A stretch of 64,000 nt of DNA from Acanthochlamys bracteata (taxonomy: Eukaryota > Streptophyta > Magnoliopsida > Pandanales > Velloziaceae): contig CM034130.1 in the NCBI GenBank assembly GCA_019914995.1, positions 682,001-746,000 on the forward strand. Direction: 5' to 3'. The translations under genes and the position numbers were made by a program. Every line of letters begins with the position of its first letter. The first letter of the stretch is position 1. Below are positions 1-12,954 of this stretch, piece after piece. Below the pieces are notes generated by a model. It made no database searches, was not told the origin of the DNA, and saw only the letters and a program-made list of their open reading frames with translations.

Positions 1-800
1 TAGAAATAATATTTATTTAAATAATATATTTTTATATTAAAAATGAATTAAAAATAATTTTTAATATTTTTTAAATAATATTAAAATAATTTTTTAATAA
101 AGAAGAAGTTATTTTCGTGCGTAAAAAACTACACCCATAGTACTGTAATCCTAAATCAAATTAGAAAGAGAGGCCAATCCAAATAAGGCAGTTGCTTAGA
201 ATTCTGGCCAATTTCTATTAGGAAATAATTTTTATATTTATTTACAAAATTCAAAAATTTTTTACTTTATTTAATTTTGATTTTTTATTTACACATATTT
301 TTTAATATAATTTTATTTTTTAATTTTTAATTAATTTTTAAAAAATTACTGAAATATAAAAATAAATTCTATTTTTTTAAAAAAATTATTTTTTATTTTT
401 AACTTTCACAAAATCCAATTATGGACATTCAAAATAAGCCCTTCAAGTAATTTCGAACTAGTTCAAAAGCTAGTTGAACGATTTTTATCTGTTGAACTAA
501 TAGGCTTGGGCATCAGGACGCTTGGTACTTGACTTGAAAGTTTAATCCAGTTCATATGCCATACGGTTTCAGCAAAATAAATAATGCCGAAATTCAACCA
601 ATGAATCGTACAGAGTTCCAGAATATTCAATCAACAAGGGAAAAATATAGCTTAACACAAATTTACTTGTAAATTCGTTCTTTCAATTCAAGCATATAAA
701 TAATATAGACACATCAGACTATAATTTTATGAAGCTAAATACGTAATAGTTGTTACATGCCTCCTATACTTGGTGCTTCATAACTCTGTGAATCCATCGA
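1..800. other. AT-rich intergenic sequence, no gene
   Basis: No supported coding region. Positions about 235-425 are extremely AT-rich and resemble the interior of the second dispersed element family seen at 30.7, 31.8 and 52.7 kb, but I could not define ends here. The part from about 430 to 800 is less AT-biased and probably includes 3' flank or untranslated sequence of the minus-strand OTU gene. Confidence 0.4.
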
Positions 801-896
801 CACGGGTTCATGGAGAATGCAGCATATCCTGAAATCTTCTCTTGTAGTCAGACATGTCAATCGACACGGGTTTAATAAGTTTAATCTACAGCAACA

Positions 897-3800
897 CTAC
901 TGCTTCTGCCCAAAGTGCCACCACCTTTTCTTCTTCTTGGTCTCAGAACTTGGCAAATCTGGCATATAAAAGTAAAATTCTATGAAGCAGATAGCATGAG
1001 GTTTACATAAAATCTTTCCTAGGACTTGAGCAAGAAGGTGGAATGAAAATCCTTCATAGGACTTGAGCAAGAGTGGAATGAGAGCGTCAGATTAATAACA
1101 TAAAAACAAGGCACTAGAATGGAAATATAGGACTTTGCAAGTTTGAAGTTACCTCCTTCAGGGTATATAGAGTTGTAGTGGACTTCAGCCCAAAAGCTCA
1201 AGAAAATAACTGCAGAAGCAAATAAATAACAATACAATATTTCCAAACAGTTAAGCATGTAGGAAACTATTTTCTGATGAAATTCTGAAGGTAAGAAACA
1301 TTACAGCTTACCTTTCATTTATTCATAGCAACAACCAAGTACCAAAATACTTTTTGTTTTTTTTTTGGAGAGCAGTTATCAAAAGAATTCCACTAGTAAT
1401 CTGGACCACACAATAGCTAATTTGCAAAATGAGAGCCAACTTACATAGAAAGGCTTATCTAAAATTCTGAGTTTGTTTCCTAATTAGCAAAACCATATAA
1501 ATGCCATTTTAGTTTCCAAACAGGAAAAAAATGAAAAAGAAAACTATAACAATTTGTTCCAGATTTTCAAAGCACTTATGAAAGGATTAAACATGCTTAG
1601 GCCTAGAACAGAACCTACTCCAAATAAGACGAAATAGGGACTCTGATGCGGCAAATCATTAACCCTGTTATTGCAAGCAACAATTAAAGTTTCAAAGCGA
1701 AAAGTAAGATTGTGCGCGACACCAATAATAACATACCACGTTTGGATTTCTGAACAGCAGGTATAATCTCGATGTAGCAGGTATCCTTGAAGGACGTTAT
1801 TACAAAAATTTTTACACCATACTGCATACAATTAAATTATGTAAGTCAAAGGAGGAATAGATGTTTGTTTTGCATCATGAAGATGTGACAAAAAAGCTCC
1901 TGCACAAATAAGGCATTCATGATCGCTATATGGATAAAGAGTTGTTATGAGCCACAGAATAATTGAATGCAAGATTCTGGAATTTAAGTAAATTAAATAA
2001 CAAAATATGTTATTAAAGAAGTTCTGATAATAGACAATCTACTTCTGATGGTTCAAGGCTTCAAGCTGTTTACCTCAGGCCCAAGTACATGCGACTTTTA
2101 TTAGTAAGATTTTATAGAACCAACATAGGCAACAAGAATGTCATAAACTTCCAAAATTCTAAGTGGAGCTGAATATCAAAACTGGCGGAACTACACGGCA
2201 CAGCAATTGTCTTTTCCATGTCAGTGGCTCAGAATGAATAAATGTAGCAATACGCAGCACGCAATGAACATCTAAAAGAATATTCACAAACTTCATACCG
2301 AATCTGCAGCAGCTTGTAAGGTGACATGGTCCCCCCATTCACCACTCCTGCATCCACCCATACAAAAAGAAAAGGAACAAAAGGATGAATAAGAGGCATC
2401 TTCTCCAGTAAACAAGAACCAACATAACTTTTACAAAGTGGTGAATACCTTGAAAGTTTACTCAAATAATCACTATATTCCATGGGCACATAACCATCGT
2501 AGATGTCAGGATGAGATTTAAGCTGAACCAATAAGAAAAAATCATTAAGGCACATAAGAAATTCAAACAACCATAGCAAAGGAAAGCAAAAATCACAAAA
2601 AAATTGCTGAAAATTGAACTATAGGATTGTATCATTAAAACCAACCTGATTAACAATTTGCTGCCTCACAAACGTATGGTGCTCAGGGGTGCGATAGAAT
2701 TGGTCAGACAAAGCCCGGAACTGAAAAAACGATATATAGTTCCCTATTAGTAAAAAGAGTAGCAAGTAAGATTAAGATGAAATATAAATAAATAAACAAA
2801 TGGATAACCTAAGGAAAATATTGATAGAAGATTTGAAATAACATGAATTGCACAAAGATACAAGTTATTCCTACAAATTAAACATAACCAACAAAATCTT
2901 CTATTACCATAAACATGAAAGTCATGTAGGTTCAAAGTTTAATCTCGCATACAACATGAAGAACAGAAGTAAAAACAAGAAGCACATAAGCAAGAAACTC
3001 AAACTGCAATACAAAAAAGAACAATGCCAGAAAAAAGGAAAACAACGAGAAAAGAAAGCGGGATGAATCACAAGAAGTGGAGAGCCGTTTATAACTTTTT
3101 GAATTACTAACCTGACAATTACCATCTCCTTGCACTTTAAGCTCCACTAAATCATACAAGCGCAACCTACAACAGATAGCAACTGCCTCATAAGTGAACC
3201 ATAAAAAGCAATAAAGAAATATCTGTCAAGATTCTATCTCATATTATGCAATATAAAACCACAATAGATGCACATAAAGAGTTAATGCAAAACAGCTAAA
3301 TAAAGCATAACTGAACTGTGGTTTATTTTTTGAACTTTTTGCCAAGTAGGACTAAGTACCTAATGGAAGCTCAAAAAATAATGATTAATTAGACAAATAA
3401 TTAGAAAATGCTACACTTAGCATCAGACGTCAATGATGAGAAATTGGATCATCTGCAGCAGCTTTACCTGTCCAAAAGTCTCTGATGGTCTGAAGTAGCT
3501 TCGTCAACAGAAGGGATTTCTCCATTAATTCTTGGTACATGCTGCATGTTAGTGATTAGATACAGCAGTTTAATGATCAAGCTATGAATAGACTTTACTA
3601 AGAAAGTAAAGAGATATATATGTTCAAAGCACGTAAAGACAAACCTAGGATAGCAAGTTTAAGGCACTGATATCTAAAACGAGAACATGGAGAATTGAAC
3701 TATATAAGTTACAATGAGCATCTGTTATCTAAAGTTAACACAACACATGCTTCAAGTGCAGCAAGTTCATTAAACTGCAGAATGCTGACAAATAAAGATC

Positions 3801-4768
3801 CAAAATAAATGACAATCTAAAAGATGTTATATTGCCCTAGGTTCACAGAAGAGGGAGGGTAACCAAAAGAATCATCAAGTTTTTTTGTTTTTCCGTTAAT
3901 ACTCAGATGCTCACAGTGTAATGTAGTTTTTGGTTAATAATTTCTTCACCACAACCTTTTGGTTCACAATCTTCCTCATTTGATAGATATTAGAAGATTA
4001 CATTCAGGAAGTCCTAGATCAACGGATGGAGGTAAGTGCTTTAGATTAGCATAGATGCCAGAAAAAAACGTCCAACTACATATAAAAACCACTAGCCTAA
4101 AAACACGGTCTTCGATGAGTCCATGCTGAAACCTGACGCAACCAAAAAAGAAACAATATTAAGCTTCATAGAGTTTGACTTACAGGAATTGGGACCATCT
4201 GATTTAACCTCTTGCCCATTTCACCATCAAGGGAAGAAAAGTCATCTGTTAGCTCTAGTGACCACTCCTCATCATTGTATACTTCTTGGCCTGGGCTTGA
4301 AGATGCGCTAGAAGACTGTAAATCATCTGCTTCTTCCTCTACAGCTTCCTCATGTTCTGCACAAGCTTAAAAAAAATGAACTGACACAAACTAGAATAGC
4401 ATAAAAATGCGACAAAAAAGGGTTCAAGACCTCGCAGCACCTGAAAAGTAATTTCTGATGGTATAAGGACTGAACCAATCTTGTGAAAGAAACAGTGTTT
4501 GTGTGTGATCTTCATTGACATGTGAAGGTTCACATACTTCTGCGATAGCAAGATTCACAAAATTCCAGATGAGCATGTTTGCAATCCCAATATTATCATC
4601 AATAGTATACTCTACCTTAGAATTACCTTCTCTTGCGTAGGCCTCATCATAAGAGTTGGTGTCATTCTGGACAATGGTACCAAAGTGTCCAGAAATTGAA
4701 AATGGATCAATATGGAGAAAATCCAGACCCCATCGAATGGCATCAGTATCTTGTTCATGCATAATCAT
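897..4768 (-). CDS. OTU-family cysteine deubiquitinase (OTU9/OTU10 type), 10 coding exons
   Basis: Predicted deubiquitinase that would cleave ubiquitin from substrates, probably soluble. The exons I place (minus strand, 5' to 3') are 4768-4441, 4356-4184, 3541-3468, 3166-3112, 2720-2646, 2522-2449, 2347-2299, 1821-1737, 1209-1153 and 958-897. All have GT..AG borders and join in frame to 343 residues ending TGA-free at a TAG (897-899). The catalytic centre is visible: GDGNCQFRALSDQ with Asp206 and Cys209, and the histidine segment FWAEVHYNSIYPEG with His315. The N-terminus MIMHEQDTDAIRWGL and an acidic stretch (HEEAVEEEADD) before the OTU fold match plant OTU9/10 proteins. The C-terminus is basic (KKKKRWWHFGQKQ). 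A GTG just upstream of the ATG at 4768 is not a plausible plant start. The family assignment is firm; the exact orthologue is inferred. Confidence 0.92.
1020..1080. repeat. Imperfect tandem duplication in the last OTU intron
   Basis: The phrase TAGGACTTGAGCAAGA, followed by GTGGAATGA, occurs twice in a row with about a 37-bp period inside the intron between exons 9 and 10. It looks like a local slippage or duplication event with no evident coding effect. Confidence 0.6.
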
Positions 4769-6430
4769 CACTTATGGTTTATCCACTAATCCAAAAAGAA
4801 CAAGAATATTGTTAATCTCACAGAACCTCCTGGAATACACAATATCCTGGCATATCCCAGAGCCCACTAAACCTCCAGCCTAAAAGTTCCCCAGGCAAGC
4901 AACTAAACCTGTTACCATAGACATGAGTAGAACAAGTATCAGAAAAAAAATACTGGCATGGAGAAGCAAGTAAGAGTAGTTAGTGTGAACAAGATGGGAA
5001 AAGCATGACCATGAAAACTAATTAGACAAAGTCCGATGTGTATGTTTCACTTTAGCAGATGATACGCTAACAATTCTTTTTTAAGTCTATATGCAAAGAA
5101 CAATCATAAACTAATTGTGAGGACACAAACTTTGTCCAAGAATCATTAGTTGCTGGAATCATTGACTCAAACGATCCCCAGAAACAAAGTTTAAATTCGT
5201 TCTGTGCAAACCTATTAAGCTGGTTGGGGAGAGAGAGTCATGAAACCTACTACCAACCATGAAGTCTAGAGCAGCTTCAGAACACAAACTATACTTTTAA
5301 CACATGAATATTGGAATAGATTAATACTACCTTCACCAACATAATGGATCTACAAGAGCTCACTAACAAACCACTGATACAGAGGTAATTGTGATTGTTA
5401 ATGATAAGAAATCAGCTTGCATCATCTCTCTGTATGATCAACAAGCAAGCAAGCAAGCAGCTCCTATATTCAGGTACTAGCTTAATTTAATTATAGTAAT
5501 CACTTTGACAGTTTTAAAGATTTGATCTGTTAAATGAGCTGAATCAGAAGCTGATTTTACGATATTATTACTTCAATTTATTTATAGAATTGAGTCGGAG
5601 CATCAGTCGAGAAAAGAAACTCATCCATTAAAAAATCTGAAGCACAACTAATCAGCTCTTGATATAACAGAAACATATTGCATGAACCCCAAAAAACCAT
5701 TAACGGAGAGGAAAAAAAAAAGACCGGGCGAAGAAAAATCAAGAAGCAAACATGAAGATTCCTTAGCGTAGTACATCATCTCATAAAACAATATCAATAC
5801 ATGACACCTATTTAAAGTAAAACGTAGGAAAAAATTCACAAGAATTACTTTAACATATAGTACGGACAGCAGCAAACAAAACATTGTAAATCTTAGTACA
5901 AAAATCACAAGAGACTATAGACTAACATTGGAAAAAGAATAAAGCAAATTACCATAAATAGCAACAGATCGAACTTGAAGCTAATGTAAACATCTAGTCT
6001 AAAGGCCAACTATTATACCAAAGTTCTATAGCAAGCAGATAAATCAATAAAATAAACGAATTAATCAGGAAAACAAATAGCAAAGTCGATTCTACTACCG
6101 CTGCAAAAATCAATCAATCTACGCAACGACAGTTCGCTGTTTTCGAAAATTTCCCGCGACGAACTAGCAATCCTGCTTCTGATTGACGCAGCGGAATAAA
6201 AAAAAGTTTTCAAACGATTGAACGAGCAAGAGAAGAAGAGAACGGTTTCGAGACGCCACGATGGTGTTAAGAATGAATGAGAACGAGAGATGAACTACTG
6301 TGTTGATAAACAAAGAAGAAGAAGGAATGAAAGAATTAGAGAGCAAGAACGTCAATGAACGAAATAAGGAATTGAGTGAGAGAGAGAAGAAGGAATCTTG
6401 CAGACGTCACGGGCCTTAAATTGCCCGATT
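4769..6430 (-). other. Probable 5' leader and leader intron of the OTU gene
   Basis: No protein-coding signal. From 6060 to 6420 the base composition is more balanced and includes AGAGA-rich stretches such as GAGTGAGAGAGAGAAGAAGG, typical of a plant transcription-start and leader region on the minus strand. The intervening 1.3 kb reads like an intron. The exact leader exons cannot be fixed without RNA data. Confidence 0.4.
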
Positions 6431-8267
6431 TAACTGGGCTCGGGACCACAACTCGTCTATCTATTTGTTTTTTATAATAGACCGATAAGCCACCCTAAGT
6501 TATCCGAATACTATCCGAGGAGATTGTCCGATGATTAAAGTTGATGAAAATGAAAACGTAGTAGTAAATATTCGGTAGGACATTTCGTGACAAAAGATAT
6601 AGAATGACTGTAGTCAATGTTCGGTCTACCTCGACTACCTCCATCCGCCGTTGGTCCGGCTGCGGGCCGTACGGTAACATTACACGTGGACGTCCAGATG
6701 AGTTAAGGACGTACTGGACCATGTGCGATGCTTGACTATATTGTACTACTTGACAATTTCCAACTTACAACCTAAATAATAAAATTTAGTAATATCTATA
6801 ACATGAAATATTTTATTTTTCTGCTATAGATAACTAGGTTTTACATGAAAATAAATTAGATGACCTAGATAAGTTAAAATTAACAATAGAAGGATTGTAT
6901 TGCAAAATATGTTTGTCTTTTATTCGTTTAACCATCACGAGGGCCGGGAGGCATCTCGTCTGCGCCACCGCAGGCAAGCGCATCTAATCTGAATGCAGTC
7001 AGGATATTTGGTCCCACACACCGCGTACTTCTCTGGCTCGGAGCGTCGAACAATCAGTGCCGTCCATTTGATTCGCAACGGTTCTAATTATCGTTCGAGT
7101 CGCAATCAAAGCTCTTCGCTTGCATTTCAGGAGCGTTGAATGAAATGCAATGAATGAAATGATAGTAGGGTACCCCGTTTCACTCTTCTTCTCTCAGCTC
7201 TGCGTCATGTTAACTTGTTATTACGTGAGCCAGGCGCAGTTTCTCAGCTTGCATTTATTTTTTCTGTCACTAAAATTAACTTAGACTAAGATATGGTAGG
7301 TATTTTATTGTAAGAAAATTAAATAACATATCTAGCACACCACATCGTGTTCATTAGTTAGTAGTAAATAGAAGCATCAGCAGAGGCCGCCCAGTGGAAA
7401 GCAGCTTAGTTGTTGCTGTTGCGTAATGTTAATTAGTATTCATTCGACAGGTTCGAGATTTTTAGTTGAAAAGGTTAATGAAAGACAATGTTCAGTGAAT
7501 CGAAACTTCAAAAGGTAACAGAGGAAAGTGGTGCTTTTATTTGAGGGCAGTTAAAGTAGAGCATCTTTTTATATGGAACACAGACGTTGGTGAACATGGT
7601 TGATTGCTTTTAAAAAGAAGCACCTTTTCCGGGTGATAATTCTTCTTCTGGAAACACTTTCGGTCTTTGATATTTGCAGCAAGCAAGTGATACTTGAAGC
7701 TAACTACTTCACCCCGGAAGAAAACAAGCGAAAGATATCAATCATCTCGTAGGCATGAGTAAGCAAATCCATATGAAGGTAAAAAGAAACAAAAAGTTAG
7801 TAACGCAGTCTTTAGGTATGAGATGAATAAGAGATGATCTTTACATTTAAAATCTCTTCCACAAACGAACACACAGAAACAGCTAAGACAATATTTGCAA
7901 CTGCCATCATGTCGCTAATCTACAACACGCACGCATACCTTTACAGAAGGATGTATACAACATATACATTGTATATTGGTACAAACTGAGTATTTATAAG
8001 AACAAATATTACAAGAAAAACAAGACCAACTTTTGTTGGACTGCTATTATGACAATAGCGTTCCTCCTTTACATAGATGCGAAGAGATTGAATCCTCCAT
8101 CATGTATATCACCACCAACCAGTTATGAAACTCAGGAAATGAAATTTGCTTCTTAATGATAGATGTATAGAGTATGCTGCAATATATGTAATCCAAAATG
8201 TTTCTACTTTGTCAGGTTTGTGCCTCATGGTGCAAAGAATCAAAATATTGAAGTAAACTAACCTTCA
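6431..8267. other. Intergenic region between OTU and RLCK genes
   Basis: No gene supported. A stretch at 6420-6740 is unusually GC-balanced and open on the minus strand, but its translation (75 residues) resembles nothing I know. The segment 7900-8267 probably holds the 3' UTR of the kinase gene that ends at 8268. Confidence 0.4.
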
Positions 8268-11059
8268 TCATGCCCTTACAAGTCTTGGAACCCATCCTCG
8301 CCATTCAAACCGCATCTTTTCAAATTTTAGGTTGCCAAGCCATATCTTCAAAGCAGTTCTTTTCTTTTTTCTCTGTCCTGCAGTTGCGTGCTGTGGGTTT
8401 GGACTCCTAGGAGGAGGTTGCGGAGGTATAGCTTCCATATCATCCACAATTCTCTGAACCATGTCCAGAACCTCGGTCATACTTGGTCTAGTCTTTGCCT
8501 GCCGTAGTAGACATTTGTTTGCCACCGAAGCAAGTTTTGTGGCAGATCTTAACGAGTACTGTCCTTGTAATTTAGGATCTATGATCAGTTGGAACTTCTT
8601 CACGTCAGATAGATAGGGCTTGACCCACTCCAGCAACTTCTGTTCTCCCTTTGGACGGTTTCTATCCAACGGACGGCGTCCAGTAATTAGCTCATACAGG
8701 ACAACTCCGTAACTCCATATATCGTTTTTTACCGTGAGGTGTCCTGTTTGCATATACTCTGGAGCTGCATAGCCCATAGTTCCTACGACCTGTTTTAAGA
8801 GAATTTAGATAGAAAAATGAGCGCAGAAATATGACATAAGAAATTGCCATGTGATCTGTACATGATGACTGGTGCTTTTGTAACAAATGATTAATAGCAC
8901 ATAGCCAACATCATACATATTAAAATATCACAACTTCTATACTTATTCCTTACTCAAAATTTCAAGGGCAAGGGTGCAGACAAGAAAGGAAGGAAGATAA
9001 ACTTCTGATAGATCTCCTAATAACAATGTAAGTTATCCAGTAGATGTTGATACAATACATACAAACTGAACTGACTTCGCAATCTCAATCAAGTGACTAG
9101 AGGCAATAAGATTTCTGATTCTAACTATGCATATAAGAGTTTAAATAAGCATGTCGCGATTATAACAATTATGATGCCAAGAAAACTAAGTATTTCTTTA
9201 ATATATCTACATGCACATACCGCTGTTGAAACATGACTTAGTTCTCCACTTGGGCCTTCTCTTGCCAATCCAAAATCTGACAACTTGGCATTCCAATTCT
9301 CATCCAAAAGGATGTTGGATGTTTTAAAATCTCGGAAAATTATCTGAGTATATTGGCAAAGATCAGCTACTAGAAATTTGCTCGACATCAACACATTTTC
9401 TGTAATAATAATACACACAACCGAACATGGACAACATCCTTATCCAATACCATTAAGAGCTGACATCACGCAGAACTAAACAAATTATGTTAAAAAATTA
9501 CGATCAAGTTATGAGCAATGCATACTCTAGATAAACTATGAGTGGAAGATCATTGTAGTGGTGGTTGCATGAGCAGCTACTACATGGTCACTCTACACAT
9601 CGACAAAATGTTAAAGTTTAAACTGTCCCTATTAAAGAAAGATCAAAGTTTTCCCAGATACGTGACAGGTCATGCACCCATAGGAGCTTTAAGAACAGAT
9701 CTGTCAGATTCCAAATTACATATTTAAACTATAGTAGCATCATCATGTTGAGTGTTTCCTTAAACCAATTTGATATGATGAGACCAGAAGATACCTGGAA
9801 ATCCATTCCTTCGTGCAAATATGCTAAACCACGAGCAGCATCAAGGGCTATTCTTAGTCTCATTGGCCATGAAAGAGAATTAGCATTTGCATGCAATAAA
9901 TGATCATCAACACTTCCATTAGGCATATACTCGTACACAAGAAGCAGTTGCATTCCTCTTTCATCATCTTCAGCACAATAGCCAAGTAATTTGACAAGAT
10001 TTGGGTGCTCGACAATACCAAGAAGATTTACTTCAGTCAACCATTCTTTGTGTCCCTGAAATTTCATTACGGTAAATGTATTGAACTGAATTTGGGTCAT
10101 GTTTTGTGTTAGTTTGGTAAATATGCTCAATTACTGCAAAATGCACCGTGGAACTGCCAACTAGATTGTGCTTATACATGATTTCAGCTACAGCTTTATG
10201 CAAGGGAAGAGAGCTGAACAAAGGGGTACCAAAAAACGACGAGTCTTCTAGATGCCCCACATTTACGATCTTACATGAAATCCCGATTTTACAAACCTAC
10301 TCAAGCAGAACGATCCTACTTAAGATCCCGATCTTGACAACCTTGCCCACACAAGAAATTGTGAAGGAAAAACAAAAGGAAAAAACGAAAGATCACACAA
10401 CTACGTTCCAGGCCACAATATAATATGACTGATTTCTTGGTTCTTCTTCCCTCTTCGTTTCCGAAAGGATGAAAGATATTCTAGGTATTTACTAAAGAGA
10501 AAAGTATAAGTGTTTGTTACATTGACGAATCCTTTATCTTTATGAATTTTTAAAGCTTATAAACGACAGTCCTATTAGCGACTTGTAGGATATATAAGTT
10601 TAAATTAACAGTTAACCAAACTGGACAACCGTGTGAAGGAGCATGAAAGCATTATTAGTAACAATCTAAGGTGTTGCATAGTCTAGTATTTGCATCCATA
10701 ACCTTGATAATGATGAATAAAATATGTAATAAACATGCAACGCGCATGATTGCTGACTCTTTAAAAACGAAAAAGTGCCCATGAGATGCATAAAACAAGC
10801 TAATAAGAAACAGTCACCAACTCGCCTGGAACCCTTTGCGTCGTAGTTGTTTAATGGCAATCTCAATTTTTGAACTGGATTCTGTAGAGCTCTTAATTGT
10901 TCCCCTAAAAACACGTCCAAAGCCACCTTCACCTACTACTACAGAGCGGCTGAAGTTCCTCGTGGCGCTCTTCAATTCGGAAAAAGTGAAGACCCTAAGA
11001 CTGTTTGGCCTCTCAGTTATGTTAGGGAGTTCTGGCCTTCCTGGAGGTTCCGTAGCCAT
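8268..11059 (-). CDS. Receptor-like cytoplasmic kinase, subfamily VII (PCRK1/2- or PBL-like)
   Basis: Serine/threonine kinase of the class that relays signals from cell-surface immune receptors. Exons (minus strand): 11059-10826, 10055-9795, 9343-9221, 8789-8268; 379 residues. Kinase motifs are intact: glycine loop GEGGFG (43-48), AIK lysine (Lys70), catalytic loop FRDFKTSN (Asp170), DFG (Asp188) and the activation segment ending APE (Glu217). [11 protein letters not shown] and [15 protein letters not shown] are typical of PCRK1/2. The C-terminal tail is proline-rich, then basic. Intron 1 begins GC rather than GT (CAG|GCGAGT, GC at 10825-10824), which is needed to join GFQ to GHKEWLTEV in frame. 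Family members normally start further upstream with an MKCF-type acylated N-terminus. Here the same frame is open upstream but crossed by TGA at 11105-11107, so I use the ATG at 11059. The protein may be N-terminally truncated. Confidence 0.85.
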
Positions 11060-12320
11060 GTCGGAATTACCTTCGAGCTTACACTCAGTCTCCAATTCTA
11101 CCTTTCAAATTCTGTCAGTAGATGTAGACTCTCTGGATTTGGTGTGTTTCTCCTTTTCATTTGTGAAGCCAATTAATGCATATATCCTCAGCCAAAAACC
11201 AGGCCTTTACTTCAAAAAGCTGATGGATGCAGTGTAAGTGATTGAACTCTGCATATTAGCCATTTAGGATCCTCATACACAATGCGAAAAATAAAATTAA
11301 AGATTGATTGAAAACCGTGGATTTAATGAAGTAGAAAACTGAAGCATCACGATATGCTGAAATATTAATTCGTACATGTCAAATTGGTGTTCTCCGGAAG
11401 GATTCTTCCATAACATAATACAAGCAAAAAGCCGCCTTTCTCTTGACGAACATCAAGAAAAAGCACATTCCAGGAAGCACACAGCATAGCAATGTATAAA
11501 ATAACAATCAAAAGATCAAATCCTTTCATCAACAAGTCATCTTTGGCGAACCAAACCTACATTATTTGGTCTTTCTGCAAAATGTCTTTCCTCCTCACTG
11601 GCCCATACAAAATTATTCTTCGTAAATAAACGATGATGAGAAAATTTAAGGGAAGCTAATTGCAGGCTTTGCAGGAAAGCTATTACAAAAAGAAAAAAAA
11701 ACATTTATCGTGTCTTTCCCTACTAGAACAAACAAATCTGCACTTTAACTAAAAGGAAAGCATATGAAGAACATTTCATAACAAATAACAAGCAACCCAG
11801 AAATTATTTCATGAAAATATTAAAATTCTCAAAGAAAAATCTCACCTTTTCGTGTTTTCAAGCAGAAGCAGTTCAAGACAAAACTTTCCTAAATCAACCT
11901 TATCTCAGTGATCAATCAATCAGTCCGTGACCTGGGTGAGAGGATTCCGAGTTCTTGAAGACGATTTAAAAAGCTCGTTCTGCTGGTCCTGGTGAGATTT
12001 CAGTCCAAGTCAACTTTGACCATCAAGGTCATCCATGGTCCACCACCTACCATCTAAGTAAGTAAAATAAGCAAAAGAAATTCCTGCCAGAACAAAAATT
12101 AATAGAAACTTTTGAGTTGGAGAAGTTGGAAAACAAGAACTAGTTCAACAAGAGCACCATTATCGTTTGCGATAACAAAATTGAAAGGGAAAGGTTTGAG
12201 AGAAAGCAAGAAGTTGATCTCGAACTCAACGAAGCAATTAATGCTGCTACGTTTTAAGAAAAACGCCGATAAAAGCCCATTAACGGAAAGCCCACGTACT
12301 TCGATGGCGCGTAAGACAAA
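11060..12320 (-). other. Upstream region of the RLCK gene with remnant N-terminal coding frame
   Basis: Positions 11060-11200 on the minus strand, in frame with the kinase, read as a Ser/Lys-rich segment (GFTNEKEKHTKSRESTSTD, then stop, then KVELETECKLEGNSD) resembling the variable N-terminus of PCRK-type kinases. Beyond that, 11240-12050 shows no coding signal and is probably leader or promoter. The plus-strand open frame at 12112-12369 runs into an AT-rich element and has no family resemblance. Confidence 0.45.
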
Positions 12321-12542
12321 CGGTGCGTTTGAAATTGATTATAAAATAAAAATTTTTTTATTTTTTTAAAAAATAAATTTTATTTTTTTATTTTTAAAAA
12401 AGTAAAAAAAATTCATTAGATAAAAATATTTTTTTATACTATTCTTAAATAAATTTTTTAAATAATTATAAAATATATATTAAAAATATAAAATTAAAAA
12501 AATTAAAAAATAATTGTTTGATATGGACTACCAAACGCATCC
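12321..12542. mobile_element. AT-rich MITE-like element
   Basis: About 222 bp, almost entirely A/T inside, bounded by inverted ends: left CGGTGCGTTTG, right CAAACGCATCC. Its interior motif series (ATTATAAAATAAAAATTTTT, then AAATAAATTTTATTTTTTTA) recurs in the other elements of this window. No clear target duplication; the A-rich flanks make it ambiguous. Confidence 0.6.
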
Positions 12543-12954
12543 AAAAAGTCTAATGACCACCGATAAACTCGCGGCACTCTTCACGGCATTCGGAGGGCCC
12601 ACACTTCAAAATGTGCTCGTTTCCGTCAGTGTCTGTCCGGTTACTTCTCTTTTTCTGTTCTCCTTTTTTTCGAGCAAAAACATTTTTTTTTCTTTTGTTG
12701 TTTTTTTTCTCTCTCTATGGAAGATGAAATGGTGGAGATTTTTTCGATCGGTGAACTAGCTCTGCAGCGGTGGGGCTCTAGTGACCTCCCGTGTGCGCCA
12801 ATAGAAACCAACTAGGCTGCTACGGCTCTTGTAAGTTATGCTATTCTTCTTCTTCTGAATTTGGGGAATTTTCAAACGAGATGGGTTGAACGGGACGATG
12901 ACTATACTGAAGTGGATGATGATGGTTGAGAGAAGAGCTCGTCCGCATCGATGT

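Noticed and set aside
2848-3066. 72-residue lysine-rich plus-strand open frame
   Set aside because: Overlaps introns of the minus-strand OTU gene and is low-complexity.
6495-6722. 75-residue minus-strand open frame in GC-balanced spacer
   Set aside because: No motif or family resemblance and no splice partners; kept only as a note.
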